The notes below the pieces were generated by a model. That model ran no database searches, was not told the origin of the DNA, and worked only from the letters and a program-made list of their open reading frames with translations. A stretch of DNA of 28,702 nt, taken from contig JAITDL010000002.1 in NCBI GenBank assembly GCA_031282565.1, positions 1-28,702 on the forward strand. Reading direction: 5' to 3'. Positions 25,801 to 28,702 of the stretch are shown here, piece by piece. The position numbers and the translations under genes were made by a program. The DNA is from Puniceicoccales bacterium (GTDB lineage: Bacteria; Verrucomicrobiota; Verrucomicrobiia; Opitutales; JAIRLM01). Position 1 is the first letter of the stretch; every line of letters begins with the position of its first letter.

Positions 25801-28702
25801 TTTGTTTAAATTGCTTCTTGAAATCTCCGCAGACGAAAAGATAGCGCAGGAGTTCATCGTTGCGTATGGCAGCAATTTGATCGCCGGTAATTATTTCGGC
25901 TAGTCGTTTGCGCCAGAGAATACTCTGCTTGCCGCCGCCGCTAATTAGTGCATACAGATCTTTCTCATCATCAAAAATTTCGCCAGCACTACGCGCGATG
26001 CCTCCAACTTCTCGTTGAAGATGCGAGTTCAAAATTTTGTCAACCTTGCTATATTTAGCGTCGCAACCACTGTTCCCAGTTAGCATTACCCATGCATTAT
26101 TCGACAGCAGCTGCCTGTATGTCATCATCGACAGCACGTCTGCACATGCATATTTCAATATGTCTGCGACCAGTGGACACGTGCTCGAAATCCTTCGAAT
26201 CGCATCGCGCTCAATCAATTTAACATAATCAGCGTCGTTTACTATTTTTTTGAATACTTTTTTTGAGAATGCAAGTGAATAAAACGCTGCGCCTGAATAC
26301 GTGTTTAGGAGCCTGACCCTCTCATTCATAACAGCAGGGTTAACACCAAAATCTGGCTTGGTGAAGAAATCTACGATAGTGTCCTTGGTGACGTTGTCTA
26401 AAGGAATGTCGACAAGAGCCACGCGGTAGAGTTGCGTATCACTCGGATTCACCTGCTGCTTCGTCGTAGCCATCTTCCGGACTGCGTGTTTGGCGTAGGA
26501 TAACTCAATGGCCCTGCCACGATCTTGTTGAACGGTGACAGGATGACTTTTTGATTCGAGAGCATCAACAACATCTTCAAATTTCCCGACATTTGCCGCT
26601 GCAGACAAGATTTTGAATACGGCATACTGACTGAAAACACGGTCGGACGCTGATCTGGGTTTCAGCGCGTTCAGATCTTGACCAATTAGCAGCGCACATG
26701 CAGCATCGAACGACCCAGAATCCATATGCTTCTCGAATTCGTCGCGCACTTTCGGCGTAAGTTTTCCTTTAATTAATTCTTCTCTAGCTACATTTAAACC
26801 GCTAACTAGGACAGCATTCCAATCAAGTACGTCCAACATAACCTTCCACTTTTCTTTTGGCGGCACGCCAATTTTTTGCCGCTTCCCAATCGAATATATG
26901 AATAACTTTATGAATCTGCGGATCAACTGCAAGTCTCCGCCGCATCCCTCTACGGCTTCACAAAACGCCTCTGGCGTTTGCGCAATTCTAATGGAATCGC
27001 CATCCATCATTGCACTGATTAGTTTCAGTTGACCTATGGCTTTTTTATATTTACCGCTGTAGGCAGTCTTCTCGCGGAAATAATTTTCTGCGACTACAAT
27101 TCCAGTCGTGCAATCAACCAATTCGACAGCGTTAATTGCTTTATTTTCTATTTTCTCGATCATGCCTTTCGCTTCGAATTCACTAAGCAAAACAATCATC
27201 CATCTGCTTTTCGCGTCATCGGTGGCATCGTTATGCCAATATACTGCTGCATAGCGCGGCTTTTGGTGTGCTGCGTGAAATAGTGGTAGTAAATTGGATG
27301 TTGGGGCTGCGAAACCCAACGAAAAACGTATGCTGTCGGAAAATAGTCTACCATAGGCTGAATGGCGTTCCTCTATGTCGGCATCGCAAGATTGACCGAA
27401 TTTGATGTGTGGAGTCGCCCTGTCGATGACAGTTTTAGCAGGTGCAGAGACTTTTAAATACTGCAACGAACCTTCCTTAAAGATGGCACTCCGCGCCCTT
27501 CCTTCAGATCCATTTGGCGCTAACACGGTTCTCGTTTCAAAAAACTCCTGCGCCGGCACCATTTCATTGGCAGGAATCAACGACCAAATATCGATTGGTT
27601 TAAGCTCTCTGCCTGGATCAACTGAATTATATTGCAAAACCTCAGCTTCTTCTTCGGACTGTTTCTCCGCTTCCTGCTCATTTTCCTGTTCAACCTCTTT
27701 TTTGGCCTCGTTCTCAACTTCGACCGCAGCATCATTCCCGATTATTGACGCAGACGCTCCAACTTCAATGTCAATTTTCCCAACACACCTCGCGTGCCTT
27801 TCTCCGTCTGCATCAACAAAACACTTCATAGCGTCTGTGGCATGCGATTTTATTTCATCAATTATGTGATCATCAGTATTAGGCTCTGTAAATGTGAACC
27901 CTTCGGCCGACATGCATGACTTGATTATGGCACTAGATCGCGCGAGAAATGTGTCAATCAGATCCTTCGCAGCGTCGCTGCCTTCGAGTCCTGCGGCGCG
28001 AATTTCAGCGGATAACCTTGAAAAAACATTTCTAGCGAGTCCAAGTGTTTCAACTGAAAGCGTAACAATCTTTTTTGAGCCGAGATACAACTCGGCCGGC
28101 TCAAATGAATGTTCGTCACTCAAAAATTGCCTCACAACTGCAAGTATCGGCGAAACCCGCTCAATCACATCCGTCAAACTTTGTGCTGAAGTCAATAAAT
28201 CATGTCTTGAAAACTCATTGACGGCATATGCGGTTGCCCAATCTGATATAATTCTTTTCGTGTCAGCTATCGTCGCCGTCGCCGTCTGCTTTTTTATGAT
28301 CTCACGCTCATTATATTCCGCGGTTTCTACCACCATCGCGCCGAGAGCGGCCCCGCTCGGGAAAGCAGTTCCATCTTTGTGAACAAAATAGGTATCATCC
28401 GTAGAGATTTTTCGCATCTTTGGGAAAAGGTGTTGCGGAACAGCCAAACGCAGATACTGGCCATTTCCCTGCATAAGTTGACGTGCCCGCGTAGCTGCCT
28501 GGCAAAGAGTGCTTAAATCTGTGTCTACGGCATGCGGTATTAGCAAATACTCTCCGTCATGTGGCATTGGCATGTCAAGACCGACGCACATTCCTTGACT
28601 GAGTAGCAGTATGGTGTTTTCTGGAGCAATTCCAAGCTGGTTATATACGGCCAACCCACTTCCATCGAACCTCTGCGGCACATCGCGGCCAGCTAGCAAT
28701 AC
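19895..28702 (-). CDS. Giant helicase-like protein, C-terminal part (DUF3638/DUF3645-like)
   Basis: This single frame of more than 2,930 codons has no stop and runs off the window at its 5' end, so the N-terminus is missing. Near the visible start, SQGMCVGLDMPMP (about 34-46) and LCQAATRARQLMQGNGQ (65-81) resemble motifs V and VI of SF2 helicases. The pattern also fits the end of the helicase-like module in giant DUF3638/DUF3645 proteins, which I recall as GTDLKLP followed by QACMRMRKLGNGQ. About 2,800 residues follow without a domain I recognise, mostly helical and without clear membrane segments. A Glu/Lys-rich probable coiled coil lies at about 325-353, and the protein ends in five Arg. 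If the comparison holds, the ATPase half lies outside the window. Function is unknown in the family as far as I know. Confidence 0.75.
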   Translation of the reverse strand, partial: VLLAGRDVPQRFDGSGLAVYNQLGIAPENTILLLSQGMCVGLDMPMPHDGEYLLIPHAVDTDLSTLCQAATRARQLMQGNGQYLRLAVPQHLFPKMRKISTDDTYFVHKDGTAFPSGAALGAMVVETAEYNEREIIKKQTATATIADTKRIISDWATAYAVNEFSRHDLLTSAQSLTDVIERVSPILAVVRQFLSDEHSFEPAELYLGSKKIVTLSVETLGLARNVFSRLSAEIRAAGLEGSDAAKDLIDTFLARSSAIIKSCMSAEGFTFTEPNTDDHIIDEIKSHATDAMKCFVDADGERHARCVGKIDIEVGASASIIGNDAAVEVENEAKKEVEQENEQEAEKQSEEEAEVLQYNSVDPGRELKPIDIWSLIPANEMVPAQEFFETRTVLAPNGSEGRARSAIFKEGSLQYLKVSAPAKTVIDRATPHIKFGQSCDADIEERHSAYGRLFSDSIRFSLGFAAPTSNLLPLFHAAHQKPRYAAVYWHNDATDDAKSRWMIVLLSEFEAKGMIEKIENKAINAVELVDCTTGIVVAENYFREKTAYSGKYKKAIGQLKLISAMMDGDSIRIAQTPEAFCEAVEGCGGDLQLIRRFIKLFIYSIGKRQKIGVPPKEKWKVMLDVLDWNAVLVSGLNVAREELIKGKLTPKVRDEFEKHMDSGSFDAACALLIGQDLNALKPRSASDRVFSQYAVFKILSAAANVGKFEDVVDALESKSHPVTVQQDRGRAIELSYAKHAVRKMATTKQQVNPSDTQLYRVALVDIPLDNVTKDTIVDFFTKPDFGVNPAVMNERVRLLNTYSGAAFYSLAFSKKVFKKIVNDADYVKLIERDAIRRISSTCPLVADILKYACADVLSMMTYRQLLSNNAWVMLTGNSGCDAKYSKVDKILNSHLQREVGGIARSAGEIFDDEKDLYALISGGGKQSILWRKRLAEIITGDQIAAIRNDELLRYLFVCGDFKKQFKQNRVAINRVANKYMPMLTAVDVERLQWDTVMEFADDLKHLLTPGQIYKLLYTDQGIVGGARKFNANQLLNAGTFRRFDESIDFLSSGRYAEDMPIDDDFCRLLCKIINDHDSNIKLLGDNTIELVVRHVLATNYINSASDREDAKIAARRHLLTLPNSGGGDGERAPIEITDAADLLNRIIAAYDGARAAKINSQHAYALAALVLNNDRRKSLSAEVRLNLTGILGVNVVDRFNESIEKTREEFRWLAGYGASFDLGLDVSEHAKTMLSENRNVGFAYAALPAILVLQDDLSGGNFPGIVGKGAPLKVKEFPWPFTSFHANAHRIFRYDATDGDVGGIEPTAEKIRKILLGCKLQLGAGKTAIQTSVAELSGAASGGNAWEVCRDHQVDVNAFVSSGMAKKVNGGNADKRDLVMLSLMRPCDVDALRQPQVNGTKALSPAALAALLLHAPTCDVLGALGSADFANLRAYTKGVGVVTGAGQTVNFGNGKQCAEYLIKRIPLDVISLFNNPKYMAVARAIVVDGTLEQILALPPDLLRGVDRSEWPADKMRSAIDKIKKEIGAMCKDGLDCCQECSRMRQLLAAIISSVGAAGRVDAVTKYVTRVLKHDTRNSWNDTLGCLATSDEEFRNECLTVQLAVFRAVAMIHSAKNDSDVDMFRGVQNIECGKLAQKDTILLKRLLSALEAEKSSVSRLLYANQKLNSSQMLAAMNNARGGVYKQMVAMNKIYSDAIAKLAPRCAELTLGEIQSSLADAIAEGIDTDVTFEEIRQKASNRQSNGNADWSDRFSPILVAMFMQIPRMATELFTAGVQSEGEFKAKADEIYRRDKTLLMLSEVEGPIIFDVAMLDIEKVVHEGNGDAIKAAVERLATAALGMNSMGNADHGKLIGGVAETLKDMISQIAKWRNRDYINSFVFAQSQGDVQWRDDKKLFKSGSGYPDITIGQWTALCELVTDKNGKRDVTIGGKTFTANPQDKRKFSSEVYESYKNGEITFLDLIRAIINRHGNIKAFADIKSAAPQVFLDISDEGKSKIYEESNAFSAIPETGLRSPVGLSVTGNRYNGGIELLSKLAEKLSNHVVPDAEFDALREVVNDLVKCIDLVSTPGLVLSDGRPLLSYAFSSPFDPSLIMRLIDAGDCDTAHLLAANSIANGATWRTYGSEVSLRSLAQFADSASTIAESVVSTIYPCTSSSYGAEARRISQNIEKLNSELRALESGETRRDRAQSVEVAKRMEIFKLTLQLDALRTGTRDEENAKFEKMSNELLGQAGVDALGGRNAYYYLYLIKDALRNSKNDVLSLIRIQDIEKIGDADIKREYANILLRYGSVGVLNKLNIENWFHRGTLTSILNDEAIKVFTEIENDALRVKFIEKISSLNENKKCALHMLLSILSIVELSEKYVGSITDGIRNAAYSDNYLECAQLLGEEIEPYIKRISAALFIQFDLKIMLSIARYATKAQLSNIPLDLLRRAKDECPDLFKLLPSRAFEGFETSEDESGKMERAIFILKECSAEQISCMSDGSSAVVSFVAENRLIGSRHVAQCEMFKSQGQLSGPVAFLKEIYARGAEAAQLAVGVEGLTKLVTAIRADEQRARRILSGTKIATIRKWMSDIEDAKKRKEQQSIMLSQASGTDDSEGYAENLRKTEEEIRTYEYLVQNATHGVVAHAVVETIAKLEDEHFRLAFGDKYEDDRSDESIYALFRESHAKFNGMNRSNVKMLMSNELILRLVPASIVHGNYGDVDYGKLAEFFKAGLYPEQINELIDLNIPYGDGVPHEINDKNLPNGCITSGKFVVLFLRAASAAQRPISGNTLGLFSQSALLDAVCEIVISRGGGHVEFADGFNDFAILGIRSNHDVATKIVNEAEADPDKKAKFSPIARFVLAGLSGRIDAVAKKQLDLLGVSDIGASEVATIKCGKSTVDAIAREFGVSSSNVAWFDAKQTTSLVGFSGALQAIPAPTAAHTPWSPRRRRR
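27640..27723 (-). other. Acidic Glu-rich coiled-coil segment of the giant protein
   Basis: This encodes about 28 residues dominated by Glu with Lys, Gln and Asn (VENEAKKEVEQENEQEAEK and on). The charge pattern suggests a long helix or coiled-coil hinge separating the helicase-like part from the large C-terminal region. Confidence 0.6.

Noticed and set aside
27402..28382. Plus-strand frames of 155 and 162 codons opposite the giant gene
   Set aside because: Ser-rich antisense shadows; the 155-codon one mirrors the acidic coiled-coil codons.
1..28702. CRISPR arrays, tRNA or rRNA genes, insertion sequences
   Set aside because: No regularly spaced direct repeats, cloverleaf sequences, rRNA motifs, transposases or flanking terminal repeats were seen by eye.

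Overview
This window comes from a Gram-negative-type bacterium whose phylum cannot be fixed from the sequence alone. A heptose-bisphosphatase-like HAD enzyme beside a glycosyltransferase suggests LPS or another surface glycan. The gene order rpmI-rplT-pheS without an adjacent pheT is also found in Chlamydia. The 3' part of a giant gene looks like the DUF3638/DUF3645 helicase-like giants known from fungi and some environmental chlamydiae. Together these make a host-associated PVC bacterium (Chlamydiae or Verrucomicrobia) a reasonable but unproven guess. TGA, TAG and TAA all end genes here, so the genetic code is standard.

Layout. At 1-906 is the 3' part or whole of an unknown gene ending at a clear intrinsic terminator. 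dinB (1103-2236) follows, then a tandem pair of uncharacterised paralogues (2258-4051 and 4084-5229), each with one N-terminal membrane segment and a conserved NFPTTTIG motif. Next come a HAD-IIIA phosphatase (5286-5846) and a convergent CgeB-like glycosyltransferase (5858-7126, minus). A housekeeping block on the plus strand covers 7399-13511: rpmI, rplT, pheS, hemW, miaB, folP and a folB-folK fusion. These genes serve translation (ribosomal proteins, Phe-tRNA synthetase, tRNA methylthiolation), haem trafficking and folate synthesis, and several overlap.

From 13550 to 16014 are accessory genes: a small membrane protein on the minus strand, a short gene broken by an in-frame TGA, and a 503-residue protein with an N-terminal hydrophobic stretch and a repeat-rich linker. 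glgP (glycogen phosphorylase, minus) is preceded by a small ORF that overlaps it by ATGA, with a near-consensus promoter just upstream. A 259-residue protein with a C-terminal membrane anchor follows. The last 8.8 kb is one uninterrupted minus-strand reading frame that runs off the window. Its first visible residues carry motifs resembling SF2 helicase motifs V and VI.

Most interesting are the giant helicase-like protein, the tandem paralogue family, and a recurring TTGAC-like element 35-39 nt upstream of the start codons of the uncharacterised genes. That spacing would give very short or absent 5' leaders. The housekeeping genes do not show this arrangement, and two of them have Shine-Dalgarno sequences instead.
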